Positions 1 through 12,445 of a stretch of 64,000 nucleotides of DNA are shown here, piece by piece. A program made the translations under genes and the position numbers. Origin of the DNA: Rehmannia glutinosa (lineage: Eukaryota > Streptophyta > Magnoliopsida > Lamiales > Orobanchaceae). Location of the stretch: NCBI GenBank assembly GCA_016081115.2, contig CM071930.1, positions 4,507,419-4,571,418 on the forward strand. The letters are read 5' to 3'. Position 1 is the first letter of the stretch. Every line of letters starts with the position of its first letter. The notes below the pieces were generated by a model, which searched no databases, was not told where the DNA came from, and was given only the letters and a program-made list of their open reading frames with translations.

Positions 1-1386
1 AGAAGTCACTTTGTTGATGATGGCTTCTTTGATTGCTCCATTTCCAAGGTTTGTTACCTTCCCATTGTTGATGATCTCTTCTTCTTTGAAAATCATCTTG
101 TTGATGATGTCTATGCCATTTCCAAGGATTGTACTCTTCCCATTTTTGATTGTATCCTCTTCTTGGAAATTGGCTTTGTTGAAAATATTTTCTCCTTCTT
201 TGATCGAATGACACGGTCATTTGATGTCTTCTTGGCGGTATGAATTTTCTTCGATCATTATTTCGCCGGGTACCTAATATGACATTGTTTTGTGGTACCC
301 TCATGTGTTTGGGTCCTTTGGGATTAGTCTTGAGACTTTTAGGTCTCCAACAATAATTAGAGCTATTTCTAGCCTGACAAGTATTTACCGTATGACCCTT
401 TTTACCGCAATAAAAACATGTAATAATTCTAGGAGCATAACGACCAATATGCATAGTGACTTGATCCTTTTTCATATGATTAACAATATTAGGCTTATGA
501 TCAAGTCCTTTATCACAATTATGAATATCAACAATATTGGACATTATATTGGTACTCGAGTTGGATTTTAATAAATCCTTTTTCATGCAATCAATATTCT
601 CAACAAGAGTACTATTTTCTTTCTCAAGGTTTCTAACCTTATCAAGAGTGGTGGTGTGAGCACATGATAGTGATTCATAGGAAGTAAATAAACTATCCTT
701 ATCATTTTTCAAAACAATGAATTCCTTTTTCAAATTTTTGTATTTAACAAGTAAGTTTTGGAATTCATCTTGTAGCTCATTATAATCATTTTGCAAGTCA
801 CTATATTCATTTTGCAATTCATTGTCATAAGAAGTAGAGGGTTTAGAACTTACCTTGTTTTCTTCTTCGATGCCCATAAGACATTTTTCGGCTTCATCAT
901 CGAATTTGTAAGAGGCTCATCCCATATTGTTGGATTTGATGTTGTATCCATTTGAGAAGTAGATGCTTTTGAGTTGCTCCTTTTATTTGCATATACTTCA
1001 TAGATGGCTTCTAGTTTTTGCCATACTTCATGTGCCGATCGAATACCTACAACATGATCAAATTCCAAGGTGGTAAGTGAACAATGTAAAATATTAAGAG
1101 CTTTACCATTTAAGGAGATGATTCTCTTCTCTTCATCATTGAGCTCTTTGAAGCCTTTAGAGGTGTGTGGTGTATTCTTCGTCGGAATAGATTCTCCATT
1201 GATGACGGTGTTCCAAATATCAAACCCGCAACCTTGTAAATAGCATTCCATTCTTTCTTTCCAAAATATAAAATTTTTGGAATCAAACCGAGGTGGCTTG
1301 GTGGTGGAGGTGCTTAGGAAAGATGAGCTTCGTTCAGTAGCCGACGATCGTTTCTCTTCACTCGCGATGTGAAACGAGCTTGCCAA
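1..1386 (-). pseudogene. Ty1/copia gag, partial and frameshifted
   Basis: Capsid (gag) part of a copia polyprotein read leftwards; the rest lies beyond position 1. The N-terminal piece (850-1386) has the copia gag fold signature, with a WKERMECYLQG-like segment and the EVWQKLEAIYE motif. The central part of gag that normally follows is missing. From about 877 the reading continues in another frame with a long coiled-coil rich in E, N, Q and L, then a CCHC zinc knuckle (CFYCGKKGHTVNTC, about 382-423), then an R/Q/H/W-rich tail with internal repeats, open to the window edge. Directly upstream are a primer-binding site and an LTR, as expected. No ATG opens the N-terminal piece (TTG at 1386). An internal deletion with frameshift makes this copy defective. 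Confidence 0.85.
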
Positions 1387-1392
1387 GAGTTT

Positions 1393-1404
1393 GGCTCGAT
1401 ACCA
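1393..1404 (-). other. Primer-binding site of the copia element
   Basis: Read on the minus strand this is TGGTATCGAGCC, close to the initiator-Met-tRNA primer site TGGTATCAGAGC of plant copia elements. It sits two bases inside the LTR edge, between LTR and gag, and fixes the element as minus-strand. Confidence 0.8.
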
Positions 1405-2187
1405 CTTGTAAGTCCAAGCGGCTACGATAATCTAGAGGGGGTGAATAGATTATCTCCATCTTTTCGTTTTTCGCCCTCTTTTTCAAACCGAATGCTCAAA
1501 CACAATAATAAGGTGCGGAATGTAAACAACACACGTCGATTTAAAGAGGTTCAACCCACCTAGGGCCTAATCCTCTACCACCCCAGTATATCCGGGATGG
1601 ATTTCGAAAAGAAAAAGAATTTTATTAATTACCAAAATTAATACAAATTCAACTTACAACACCTTGAAGAGCACCACACTCTTCTTCAACACCACCTTTG
1701 AGATTACCACAATCTCACTTGAAGATTACCACAATCTTCCGTCTTGAAGAGCACCGAACTCTCCAACACCACCTTTGGAGATTACCACAATCTCCTTTGA
1801 AGATTACCACAATCTTCCTTCAACGGCACCTTTGAAGATCACCACAATCTTCAATCTTGAAGAATACCAAATTCTTCAACACCTCAAGAGCACCACACTC
1901 TTGAAATACCTATCACCTAGATCACCCAAGTGCATTCTTACCACAAGAATACTCACAAGGATATCTTGTGTTTGGTTGATGAATTACAATCAAGATTACA
2001 CTTTGAAAAATATTACAACTCAAAAGTGCAAGTGTAATCAAGAATGAAAGCCTAGACCTCAAGATGTGAAAGTGATAAGTACTTAGGCTATTACAAAAGA
2101 ATGTTGAAATGAATAACAAAGATTATGTGCTTGTGATATCTCTTGTTGTTTGTATCAAGTCTTGTATTTGATCCATCAAGCTTTCAT

Positions 2188-2198
2188 CTATTTATAGG
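2188..2198 (-). promoter_or_regulatory. LTR TATA box
   Basis: CCTATAAATAG on the minus strand, inside the LTR and pointing towards gag, the right place and direction for the retrotransposon promoter. Confidence 0.55.
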
Positions 2199-2226
2199 AG
2201 AGCCTTCAAATTTGAATTCCAATATA

Positions 2227-2288
2227 GGCTCCTCCAAAGGCTCCTCCAAAGGCTCCTCCAACATAGGCTCCTTCACGGGCTCCTCCAT
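2227..2288. repeat. GGCTCCTCC minisatellite in the LTR
   Basis: Five GGCTCCT(CC/TC) units with AAA or ATA spacers in about 60 bp, upstream of the LTR TATA box. Confidence 0.7.
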
Positions 2289-2645
2289 GTTTTCTTTTGT
2301 CTACAAATAAGACAAAGAGATTAAAATAAATATGGTTGTCTCATAAGGATACAAAAATCAGATTATAGAACAATCCCACATTTTAAGGAAGAATGTCTCT
2401 TGCACAACGGTTATATTTTTTGCCGACAAAGCATAGGCGGCCATGTCGCACATTTAAATAGAAGTTTGAAACAAGTTTAAAGCAAATTAACACAGGCGGC
2501 CGGTCGAAGGGCACCTCGACCGGTCGAGCCTATGTGCGACGCCAGACCGATCAATTTTGAGAGTTCTTAAGTTTCTGTTTCACGAAACTTGTTCCCTGTG
2601 TACGGTCGCTCTCGGTCATTCGACCAGGTCGACCTCTCAATGACA

Positions 2646-2995
2646 AGTTGTCCGATTTTTATCAAAAATAAACCTCAAGAAATACTCCAAAAAATTCGTA
2701 AAAACATTTTAAACCGATTGGGAGTATTTAGGACAACTTTAGAAATATAGTTTTGAAGAAATAAAACATTTACACAAAAAGTGTTGTCCGATATAAATTC
2801 CAATAAATACTCCAAAAATAGTAGAAACATTTTAGATCAATTGGGAGTATTAGGACAACATAGTTTCAATGTAAAAACCCGTTGACTTAAAAGCATTAAA
2901 TGTGTTGTCCAATTTTATATCGAAAATAAACTTGAGGAAATACTCAAGAAAAATATTAAAACCATTTTAAAACATTTAGGAGTATTTGGACAACC
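2646..2995. repeat. Three diverged direct repeats in the LTR U3 region
   Basis: Three blocks at about 2646-2735, 2783-2860 and 2902-2993 each run from TTGTCC(G/A)AT through AATACTC(C/A)A and ACATTT(T/A) to GGAGTATT(T)GGACAAC. Each block is itself bounded by GTTGTCC / GGACAAC, so it can fold back. Confidence 0.65.
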
Positions 2996-3099
2996 TTTAA
3001 AAACATTGTTTTGGTGTAAAATCAAAATCATCAAAATCATGATAAAACCATTTATCAAACAAAATATACAGTACAATAATGAGCGTGATTTTCTCTCTC

Positions 3100-3167
3100 T
3101 ATAATTGATTTTACTTAATCCACGATCCTCACATGTTAATGAGCATGATTCTCTCTCTCGGAGCATG

Positions 3168-3199
<32 letters not shown>

Positions 3200-3797
3200 A
3201 CTGGTTCCTTGATTCACGATCCCCACATGTTTTTGTTTGACCATTTTAATATGCAGTAAAATTATGTTAAACATACAACAAAATAGTGTTGAGTATACAT
3301 CAAATATATGCTAAATATACATCACAATAATGAACGTGATTTTCTCTCCCTCTAATTGATTTACTTAATCCACGGTCCCCACATATTAATGAGTGTGATT
3401 CTCTCTCTATAAATGATTCCTTAATTAATGATCCCCACATATTTTTGTTTGACCATTTTAATATACAGTAAAATTATGTTACACATACAACGAAATAGTG
3501 TTAAGTATACATCAAATCATTGATAATTGTACAACATACTGCATGGTAGATCACATGCGTGATTTTCTCTCTCCAGCGCGATTTTCTCTCTCCCCACGTG
3601 ATTTTCTCTCCCCTAATAACTGATTCTATATTTGGATGGTCCCCACATGTTTGTTTTGACAATTATACCCTTATTTTGCCTTAATTAAATGTTTAATGTA
3701 ATTTTAACTCCTATTTATCTTAGCCATTGATATAGATAAGAGAGGGTTGAGATGAGTCCACATTGTCTCACTATAATATATGGTCTCATTATAACCT

Positions 3798-3882
<85 letters not shown>
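3100..3882 (-). repeat. Dispersed repeat family B, copy 1, with compound microsatellite end
   Basis: Read on the minus strand, a (TA)n tract (3801-3842) is followed by GGGAGGTTATAATGAGACC, then an AGTGAGACAATGTGGACT segment, then AT-rich DNA. The same order recurs at 10290 and 14117. The body holds diverged direct repeats of about 240 bp (3200-3550) with 'CAGTAAAATTATGTTA.ACATACAAC' and a (CT)n tract (3171-3198). Outside the (TA)n lie (CA)n and (GA)n tracts to 3882. The class of this repeat is not established. Confidence 0.5.
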
Positions 3883-3883
<1 letters not shown>

Positions 3884-3938
3884 GAGATCCAGAGTTTGTC
3901 TTAAGGGGGGGCCAATAGTAAAAAACTCGATCACTTAC

Positions 3939-3943
<5 letters not shown>

Positions 3944-3969
<26 letters not shown>

Positions 3970-3970
3970 A
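3944..3970. repeat. (TA)n(CA)n microsatellite
   Basis: A simple TA run followed by a CA run. The DNA from here to 5316 is AT-rich, and I see no gene or clear element in it. Confidence 0.8.
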
Positions 3971-5316
3971 GATAACCTAAAGTTTAAATATATATTACAT
4001 TTGCATAAAAAAATACATTAATACTCATTAGTAAATATATAAAATATATCATTAAATCCTTAATCAATTAAACTTAGAATGTCACTTCCATATTACGAAA
4101 ATCATTTATAATATAATAAGAAAATTGCAATTTGATTTTCCACGTACACTGGCAAACAATAATTAAGAAATTCATTTATTTCTTCCATTTGATGAATGGA
4201 AAAAGAGGAAAAATTATTTTAATATAATAATACGAATACATAAGGCCCACATATTTCTAATTTAACTTACAAAAATTCATGGGCAATGTGACTCATGATA
4301 AATTTTACCAACAAATTGGGGGAAATATAATACATATATACATATAGGTAGTAAAGGATAAAAACAAAAAAATTTGGGGGCCAGGGCTTCCCTGAGCTTA
4401 AAGGTGGCTCCACTGTATATATATAATATTATCCTCCTTATACAAAGAAAAAAATAAAATAAAATTACAAATCTTAAATATGTCATAATAACATATCCAA
4501 AAATTTAAGATATTCCATGACCCATTCTTGCCCCCTGCAGCCTGTTGGGTCGTTTTTTAGCAGGTAATGAGATATGTTTTAGTCTCAAAACATTATGTTA
4601 CAAGAGTTAAAGACTTTTAACATGTGAGATGAGATTCGCATAATCAAAATTTAATATTTAATAGCACAATAGGATCTCGAAATGGGCCAAAAACAACCCA
4701 TTTATGAGTCTTTGTCCTATCAATTTCATCCTAGTGCATGACTACTTTTGATTAATCAATATTATTTTAATAAATCAAACTTTTAAAGCTAAAACATGGA
4801 AAGAAAGAAGTTCCATTATTGGGTGGCGACTGGTGAGATACATGAAAAGCCACCTGAGAGTTGTTGCATCAAAATCCCAAAAGAACCTTACAATGTGATT
4901 GGGAAAATTCCACTTTAACTATTTTGTCTTCAAAAAATTTGCTACTATCACCCAACATAACAAGATTTGTGTCTTTTTGAGTGGGTCCTGATCTGACCCC
5001 AATGGCGTAGGTAGGAGGACGACATGGGCCCCACTCCCCTTTCTTTTTAAAATATAATTTATATAATTTTTTCTATTTCCAATATATTTTTCAGTGTCTT
5101 TGACTCACGCCATTTAGGTAGGGCATCTCTGACACTCTCTAAAGACGATCTTAAAGTCAAGCATCATCAAGAGTGAGTAATGATATTTGTACATTATTTG
5201 TATAGTGCTCACCTAAAAGGTAACGACTGTATACCAAAAACATCTTATTTTTGTTCCTCTAGAGAAATTTATTTATTCAAATGCGATTGCTTATAAAAAT
5301 TTTCAGAAAATATAGG

Positions 5317-5975
5317 ACGCGATCGGATGTGAGGAAGATTTAATTTTCGCCCCGCTGGAGAATTTTTTTTGACCAAACATGTTATTGTTTATGATTTTTT
5401 TCAAAAAATATATTATTATCTTACTTTCATTTTTTCTCATTTTTTCTGTTATCAATCATATCTACACATTTTTTCACAAAAAAACGATCATTATTACGCA
5501 TCATCCCACAAATTTCACTATTCACTAAGTCACACATTTCTAACTACCAATCATATTCAATCATTATTTTACTTTTTTTAAATCAAATCAACTTTCATCA
5601 TTTACTTTTTATCTCACATCCAATCACACTCTCAAAATTAATCTTTTTTCTTCCAAAGTTTTTTTCACCACTATTCTCTAGCAGAATGAAGATTTTCAAA
5701 ATCAAAGCATATCCAATCGCGCGCATACTATTCTTTTATTTTCACTTTTCTCCTACCAATTACTTCTACTTAATTTCAAGAAAAACCATCATATCACCAA
5801 GCATTATTACACATTTTTTCACAAATTCACATATGTCAAATTGATTTTCATCTCATATCCAATCACACTATATATTAAAATCTATTCTTCTTCTTTCAAT
5901 TTCTTTTTCATCCTTATTTTCTAGCAAAAAATATCTAAAATAAAAGAATATCCAATCGCACTCTACATACTCCAT
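5317..5975. repeat. Foldback element with duplicated right arm
   Basis: The left part (GGACGCGATCGGATGTGAGG...) is an imperfect inverted copy of 5660-5722 (...ATATCCAATCGCGCGC). A second diverged copy of the right arm ends at about 5970 (...ATATCCAATCGCACTC). Between them, 5440-5720 and 5740-5970 are diverged direct repeats. This looks like a non-autonomous inverted-repeat transposon with one arm tandemly duplicated. No target duplication was recognised. Confidence 0.4.
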
Positions 5976-7183
5976 ATTGGTCCTTTCGCAAGGTAGTGAC
6001 ATATAAATTATTTTAATCTATCTATCTTACTGGCTCTGTGGCTCATATGACTTCAGAGTTCTGACCTACATACAAATTTAAGTATGAAAAGATTTTAGCT
6101 GAGAACCATATCGGCTAATCAGGTGTACTCTTTTTGTAGATCACCCCAAACCAAAGTCAAGTGTTGTATCTCTCCAAACCCTACTTTTTGTAGAGGACCT
6201 GAGTGTTAGTATTTTGCATTGTTTTCTCAAATGCAAACTGTTCAATCAAAACCCAACCTAAACAATCATAATTCAAAACAGAATAATATAAAAGATCATG
6301 ATGCTATCTATAAGATTAGCATCTTAATTTATGCCATAACACGGCTTTAATTAACACGCTACCACAATTATAACTTTCAAACTGATCATGATTCAATATT
6401 AACGTGTTAACGATTAACGATTTTTTTTAAGGCGATTATTAATTGATATCATACTTTTATTCGATTGAATCATAAAACCTATAAAGGCAATGGGAATATC
6501 AACCCATTTTGTACCCTTTTTCTAAGTTTCCGTGAATACTTTTGCCCCATTATTTAAATTCTAGATATTGTAGTCTTAAAAAAATTAAAAGTATTAATTA
6601 ACTAATCTGTTTCGTGGTGCGAGGCCCATTGACAAAATCTGTGCGCCTCACTTTCTAATCTAAATTAAGTACCCCTCCACCAAACTTTTCATTCGCATTT
6701 TTCCAATTCTAATAATCTTTAATTTTGACATTTATTTCATTCTAATCCTCCAACTAGATTTCCACCACATTTAAAAAGAAAAAGAAAAGAATAATAAGTA
6801 CAAATGGACAAAACATGTACACATTTACATTATATTATGTATATATATTTTGTTGAGTTGCATTTTCTTTTTTGTAATTAGATGAAAATGTATTGTTATT
6901 TACATTTTTTGTGGATGGTGTTTTAAAAATTTAAATAACTGCAATAGTTATAAAATATCCACATTTCAAAAATGTTATATCCCACTAATCACAACACATT
7001 GGTAAAATATTTACAACTGAAAATGTCTGTTCACACGTTTTCCTCCACGAACATTTATTCATACACGAGTTTAGGGTGGATTAGCACAAGTGTTTGTATA
7101 GTAAAATTTGTTAAGGTAATTATTAGGAGCCAAAATTTTATATTTAGCTAATTAACAATGGATTTTTCACATGTATTAAATCA
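5976..7183. other. AT-rich intergenic DNA
   Basis: No ORF of note, no recognisable element ends and no strong repeats were seen on either strand. Confidence 0.6.
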
Positions 7184-7193
7184 TGATTTTTTG

Positions 7194-8531
7194 GGCAAAA
7201 TTGCTTTTTTGGTCCATTAAGTTGGTTCGATTTCGCTTTTAGTCCTTTAATTTTTATGGGTTACGTTTGGCAAATACTAACTTTTCTAAACCTACACATT
7301 TAGTCCGATTTGAAATTTCGGGAATATCTTATTCCTAAAATGCTGAGTTGGGCCACTTTTCCATGAAATGACTATTTTGCCCCCTTTTTTTGGAGGAAAA
7401 CCTTGGTCATGCGCATATCACATGACTTGTTTAATATCTCAATAAAATTAAATAACAAAAATAAATCTAAGATTAAATTGAAGTAAAGAAAAAATTTGAA
7501 CATATAATTATAATTTTATATAAAATTGACAAATATAAAATATATGTTCGACTTTTTTTAATTTTATTTAAATAAAATAATCTAAATATATAATCATAAT
7601 TTTCAATAGTAAATAAATTTTAAAAAAAAAGAAAACACAAAAAATAGAAAAACCATATATTTACAATTTCAACTATATATAAAAATTAAAAAAATAGAAA
7701 ACAAAAAAACATATATATCTATAATTTCCAGCTGTTAATTAAAATTAAAAAAGAGCAAAAAAAATAGAAAAACAAAAAAAGAAGAACAAAAAGTACTTTT
7801 TATGTTAAAAATATAAAATATATGTTCGACAATTTTCTTTTAATTTATTTAAAATAAAATAAAATTAAAAAAATAAAACGAAAAAAACCACAACATAGTT
7901 ATATTTTTTTGGGTTTCTATTTTTTTTTTAATTAAATTTTTGGTTTTTCTATTTTCTTTGCTTTCTATTTTGCTTTTAATTTTAATTTACAGTTGAAAAT
8001 TATAGATATATATGCTTTTTTTTTGTTTTCTATTTTTTAAATTTTTATATATAGTTGAGAATTATAAATACATGATTTTTTAATTTTTTTTTCATTTTTT
8101 TTTAAATTTATTTACTGTTGAAAATTATGAATGCATGTTCAGATTATTTTATTTAAATTAAATTTAAAAAAAAGTCAAACATATATTTTATATTTGTCAA
8201 CTTTATATAAAATTATAAATATATGTTCAGATTTTTCTTTACTTCAATTTAATCTTATATTTATTTTTGTTATTTAATTTTATTGAGATATTAAACAAGT
8301 CATGTGATATGCATATGACCAAGGTTTCCTTCCAAAAAAAGGGGGCAAAATAGTCATTTCATGGAAAGTAACCCAACTCAACATTTTAGGAATAAGATAT
8401 TCCCGAAATTTCGAAATCGGACTAAATGTGCAGGTTTAGAAAAGTTAGTATTTGCCAAACGCAACCCATCAAAATTAAAAGCCTAAAAGCGAAATTGAGT
8501 CAATTTAACGGACCAAAAAATCAATGTTGCC
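7194..8531. mobile_element. Mutator-like foldback element with very long inverted arms
   Basis: The left arm starts GGCAAAATTGCTTTTTTGG and the right end, reversed, reads GGCAACATTGATTTTTTGG. The arms stay recognisable for several hundred bases: a 'GGAATATCTTATTCCTAAAATG' block, a 'GGGGGCAAAATAGTCATTTC' block and 'TTTAATATCTCAATAAAATT' all occur in mirror order, so almost the whole element folds on itself. Flanks are TGATTTTTTG (7184-7193) and TGATTTCTTG (8532-8541), a 10-bp target duplication with one mismatch, which fits Mutator-like elements (usually 9-11 bp). No transposase ORF. The AT-rich centre is non-coding. Confidence 0.8.
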
Positions 8532-8689
8532 TGATTTCTTGTATTAGGTCGGTGAAAGTTTGGCAGCCTAATTTAATATGTATTAGATTTTGTCAATCGG
8601 TTACTCATTTATATGTAGGTGATGATTAATTGATATTTTATAATGGTATAGAACATTCAATTAATTTTTTTTATTCTAATAATTCTTTA

Positions 8690-8935
8690 TTTTTTAAAAC
8701 ATAATATAACATCAATTATGAATGAGTACTAATCAATAATATTAGAGGAGGTCTTATATGAGACCGTTTCATGGATCTAAGTTCGAGTTCTAACACATAC
8801 AAAATATAACATCAATTATGCATGAGTACTAACTAATAATATTATGTGCATTTAATGTGAATATTATGTGCATTTGAGTACTAACTAGTAATATTATGTG
8901 CATTTAATGTGAATATTATGTGCATTGATCTATTT
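8690..8935. repeat. Short tandem direct repeats
   Basis: 'AACATCAATTATG.ATGAGTACTAA' occurs at about 8706 and 8809. 'AATATTATGTGCATTTAATGTG' occurs twice between 8838 and 8920. Non-coding. Confidence 0.6.
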
Positions 8936-9369
8936 ATCTTGATTTGGAAGACTCCATTTTATGATTTCAATTACCTATATTTATTTCCAAGTAATCCAAC
9001 AAACAAGGTTATAATTTGATCATAAACACTATATTAATCTATATTCAATTATTCATCTTTGTTTCTTTCAATACCCAACTAATCCATTTTCTGCCCGCTT
9101 AGCTTAATAAATATAGTCATGCTGTTAATTAGTGAACTAATATTAATGGTGATCTTACTAGATAATTTTAATTAAAAGGCATGGAAAAGTGGATATTAAC
9201 TTTGGGTCCCTTTTGTTCTTTAAAAAGTAAACATTTTTTCTAGACCCAAGTGATCATACTCCCACTTGACCACTACAACAAATCAAATAAAATTAAATTA
9301 CTAAAGTGTGAGGGTTATTTATTTTATTATCTTAATTGCAATATGCAATGGGATGACTCAGCCAAATTA

Positions 9370-9494
9370 TTCAGCTTTGATTCTTTTTTTTTTTAAAAAA
9401 AAGTTCGATCCCATTATTACAAGTAGTCGAACCCGAGTTGCAAGTACTCGAACCCAAATCTCGTTATTGCGAGTTCGTGGCCATTGTAATTCAT
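9370..9494 (-). mobile_element. SINE-like insertion with 13-bp target duplication
   Basis: A 125-bp insert is flanked by perfect CTCAGCCAAATTA repeats (9357-9369 and 9495-9507). On the minus strand it carries tRNA B-box-like GGGTTCGAGT and GGGTTCGACT motifs and ends in a T-run followed by an A-run, the same tail style as the SINE at 52702. The duplicated B-box-like motif suggests an internal duplication. Confidence 0.6.
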
Positions 9495-9519
9495 CTCAGC
9501 CAAATTACTACTCTTAGTA

Positions 9520-9639
9520 AAAGGAAAATTTATAATTCACGGCCCCGGGGAACAACTGGATTGGCAACCGCATGCATTCTTAAGGTCATCACCGTGGATT
9601 CGATTTCCTTGTGGGGGTTGAGCCTCAGTGACAACTAAT
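9520..9639 (+). repeat. Possible degenerate tRNA-derived SINE
   Basis: 'AACAACTGGATTGGCAACCG' looks like an A-box region, and 'GTGGATTCGATTTCC' about 50 bp later looks like a B box. No tail or target duplication is visible, so the call is weak. Confidence 0.3.
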
Positions 9640-10015
9640 TAGGGACAGCAATTCCGACCCGCCTTGTGCCGTCCCGCCTTGGCTCATCTCTTTTGGGCCA
9701 CCCTGCCCCATGACCCGCAACGGGGTAGGACGGGTCTGGGTATCTACTCTACCCAACGGGTACCCACCCAGACCGCCTAGAATTTTTATTTTTAAAATAT
9801 ATTTTACATATATAATATATTATAATATAATTTTTATGTATTCTTATATTATATCTAACATTTATAAATTGATAATAACAACTTTTGTAAAGAATATTAT
9901 ATATATATATATATGAATTCAATTTAATTCAAAATGGTGCAGAACGGGTCGCCCCGCCCCGTTCTAAGCACGAGGCGGTTTTGGGTTTTAGGTACCTGAC
10001 CCATTGTCATCCCTA
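9640..10015. mobile_element. Non-autonomous hAT element (TAGGGAT family)
   Basis: Starts TAGGGACAGCAATTCCGACC and ends, reversed, TAGGGATGACAATGGGTC. The GC-rich ends around an AT-rich core match the element at 41364. Flanks CAACTAAT / CAACTGGC share five of eight bases, a decayed 8-bp duplication as hAT elements make. Confidence 0.6.
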
Positions 10016-10253
10016 CAACTGGCCAATTAATCGGACCACAAACCATACATAGTCAATTCAAGCACATCCCGCGATTTACATGGTAACAACAATAAGTTAT
10101 CAAAATTGGTATCCGCAGATATAGTGAGACGTAAGCTTTGAAGTTGAGTTATATAAAAAAATAGTTAAAAAAAGCACAAGTTCGTTTTCGTAGAATTCAA
10201 ACTAGTTATATGATAAGTGAATTCCCTTCTCCTTACTCATCCCCACCTCTCCT

Positions 10254-10257
<4 letters not shown>

Positions 10258-10290
<33 letters not shown>

Positions 10291-11325
10291 ATCTCGTGAG
10301 ACAGCCCCTTACTATGAGACTATATGGATTGATCACAATCATCCACACCTACTAATCAATGGTTCAAATTGTAATCAAAATTAGAGCATTTACTAATTAT
10401 TTGAAACATAAAAAGGTAATATAGTAAATCATTAAAATGCTATAACAACCTTCCATGAAAACAACACCTATACATGCCAATAATCGTGGGATATCATCAA
10501 ATTACATTCCATAACTGCAAATCACATAAAATCACCATCCTATCCCTCTCATGCCTGCAAACGGAAAAAGGAAAACAAAATCCGATGCATAATAGTTAGA
10601 TTGCAGTATGCTTGAATTTTTCTCAAATAGTGAATACACATGTTTACAATCACAACTTTTTTTCCACCTATATACGTTCATGGATTATAAAATGAAATAA
10701 TGCATAGTTAGTGTATATTTGATGCATAACTCAATACTAATGATGCACATTTAGTTTAATTTGGAACTTGCGCCCATTGGGAATAGTAACAAATTATATT
10801 TGTAATTTTGATGCATAGTTATTGTATATTTGATGCATAACTGAATAATAACGATGCATATTTTGTTTTAATTTGCAACTTGTGCCCATTAGGAATAGTG
10901 AAAAATTACATTTGAAATTTTGATGCATAATTAGTGTATATTTGATGCATAAGTCATAACTGAATAATAACGATGCATATTTATTTTAATTTATAACTTG
11001 TGCCTATTAGGAATAGTGAAAGATTACATTTGTAATTTTGATGCATAGTTAGTGAATATTTGATGTATAACTGAATAATTACGATGCATATTTAGTTTAA
11101 TTTGCAACTTGTGCTCATTAGGAATAGTAAAAGATTACATTTGTAATTTTGATGCATAGTTAGTGAATATTTGATGCATAACTGAATAATGACGCATATT
11201 TAGTTTAGTTTGCAACTTGTGCACATTAGGAAGAGTAACAAATTACATTTGCAATTTTGATGCATATATTTTTTATATATAGTGCATAATTATTTAAATG
11301 CTGGTGCATATACTCATATGATATA
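10258..11325 (+). repeat. Dispersed repeat family B, copy 2
   Basis: A (TA)n tract (10258-10289) is followed by GGATCTCGTGAGACAG, ACTATGAGACTATATGGA and 'ATCATCCACACCTACTAATC', the same order of short blocks as the copies at about 3800 (minus) and 14117 (plus). The body ends in a tandem array described separately. No coding potential; class unknown. Confidence 0.55.
10698..11310. repeat. Tandem array, about 111-bp unit, five to six copies
   Basis: Units start at about 10698, 10810, 10921, 11040, 11151 and 11259 (the last partial). Each begins GATGCATAGTTAGTGTATAT and contains GATGCATAACTGAATAATAA, TTTGCAACTTGTGCCCATTA and GAATAGT.A. The third unit has an 8-bp insertion. Each unit has three GATGCATA-like motifs. 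Confidence 0.85.
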
Positions 11326-11468
11326 TGTTTGAAAAAAATGGACATCTTAGAAAATGCTAATTTAATGCTTGCACACAGTACACAAACACAATGGAGAATC
11401 CCTAGTCACCCAATGTTTTTAAAAATGAACCGGACCAGCCGGGTAAACAGGGAACTGCTCCTAATATC

Positions 11469-12190
11469 TAAAGCTGGCAATGGGGTAGGTCGGGCCAGCC
11501 CAGACGGGCTTTTGCAAAATTTCGGGTCGGATCGGGCTGACCCAATTTTGGTCGGGCCACAAATTTGCCTATCCCAGTCCAGCCCATTCATGCATTCTGT
11601 GTGGAAAAAATTCGGGTCGGCCCTGGAAAAATCGGGCTAGCCCGGCCCGTCGAGCCATCGGGTCCGGGCCAAATAAAAGTCGGGTCTAAAAAATTACAGC
11701 CCAATCCAACCCAAACCTCAGGCTGGTTGGGCTGGCCCGCGGGCCGAGCTGGGTTTTTTTTCCCCTCAAAATAACACCCCAGAGGGTGGGGGATTAAGGC
11801 GTGATCCCCTACCTGTATATCAAATAATCAAAATGTCATACAATGTCATGCCCGTCAAGGCGGGAGAAAATCAAAGAACACATACCTATCACTACGATAC
11901 CTAGAAAGACTATCATAGAGAGAAATCTAAAGAATAAAAGGAGAACCAATGATCTATGAAAATCTGAAGCTCGGATATCTCGGTGGTCCATCCGAATGAG
12001 CGCAAAGAAGGTGGTGAAGCCGTGCCCTCATCAACAATGTGATCGCCAAAGGGACTCCCAACTCGCTAGGTGATCTGCCGGGTCGATTCCTCTCTCTGTG
12101 TATGTGAGAAATCGAATCGAAGGTCCTCAAAGATGTTCGAATGCGAATCAGGGTGTGCTGAACCTGCCGGGCTGGGTTTTGCCATCTCTA
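11469..12190. mobile_element. hAT-like element nested in the larger hAT
   Basis: Starts TAAAGCTGGCAATGGGGTAG and ends, reversed, TAGAGATGGCAAAACCCAGC. The ends are rich in GGGC/GCCC. Flanks CTAATATC (11461-11468) and CTAATACT (12191-12198) agree at six of eight positions. It interrupts the left arm of the 11411-13659 element about 58 bp from its end, so it is younger than that element. Confidence 0.6.
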
Positions 12191-12445
12191 CTAATACTAG
12201 TCCGGTTTCTTGTTTCATCCAGGCGACGAATAACCCATACCAACCCAGAAAAAAACGGACAAAACCCGGGAACCGTTAGCCCATTGTGACCCGGCTTAAC
12301 TCCATTCTTCAATAATTGAAAAGGAAAAAGATGTAAAATTGGCAAGCCTCTAAATTAAGGACTCTGGAAAATAAGGAAACGCCTAATTTCAAGGTGTTGC
12401 CTTCTTAATTGAGTAATTTCTATTGCCTTTGCCTATAGCATTATT

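Larger units (their letters stand above)
1407..3000 (-). mobile_element. 5' LTR of the copia element (outer end not resolved)
   Basis: The inner edge is sharp: minus-strand ...ACTTACA, then AG, then the primer site. The LTR begins on the plus strand with TGTAAGTCC followed by a CTAGAGGGGGTGAATAG segment. It contains purine/pyrimidine-biased repeats of 'GAAGATTACCACAATCTT' type (about 1680-1900), a TATA box, a short minisatellite and three diverged direct repeats. The outer end is placed only roughly, because no second LTR is in the window. Confidence 0.6.
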
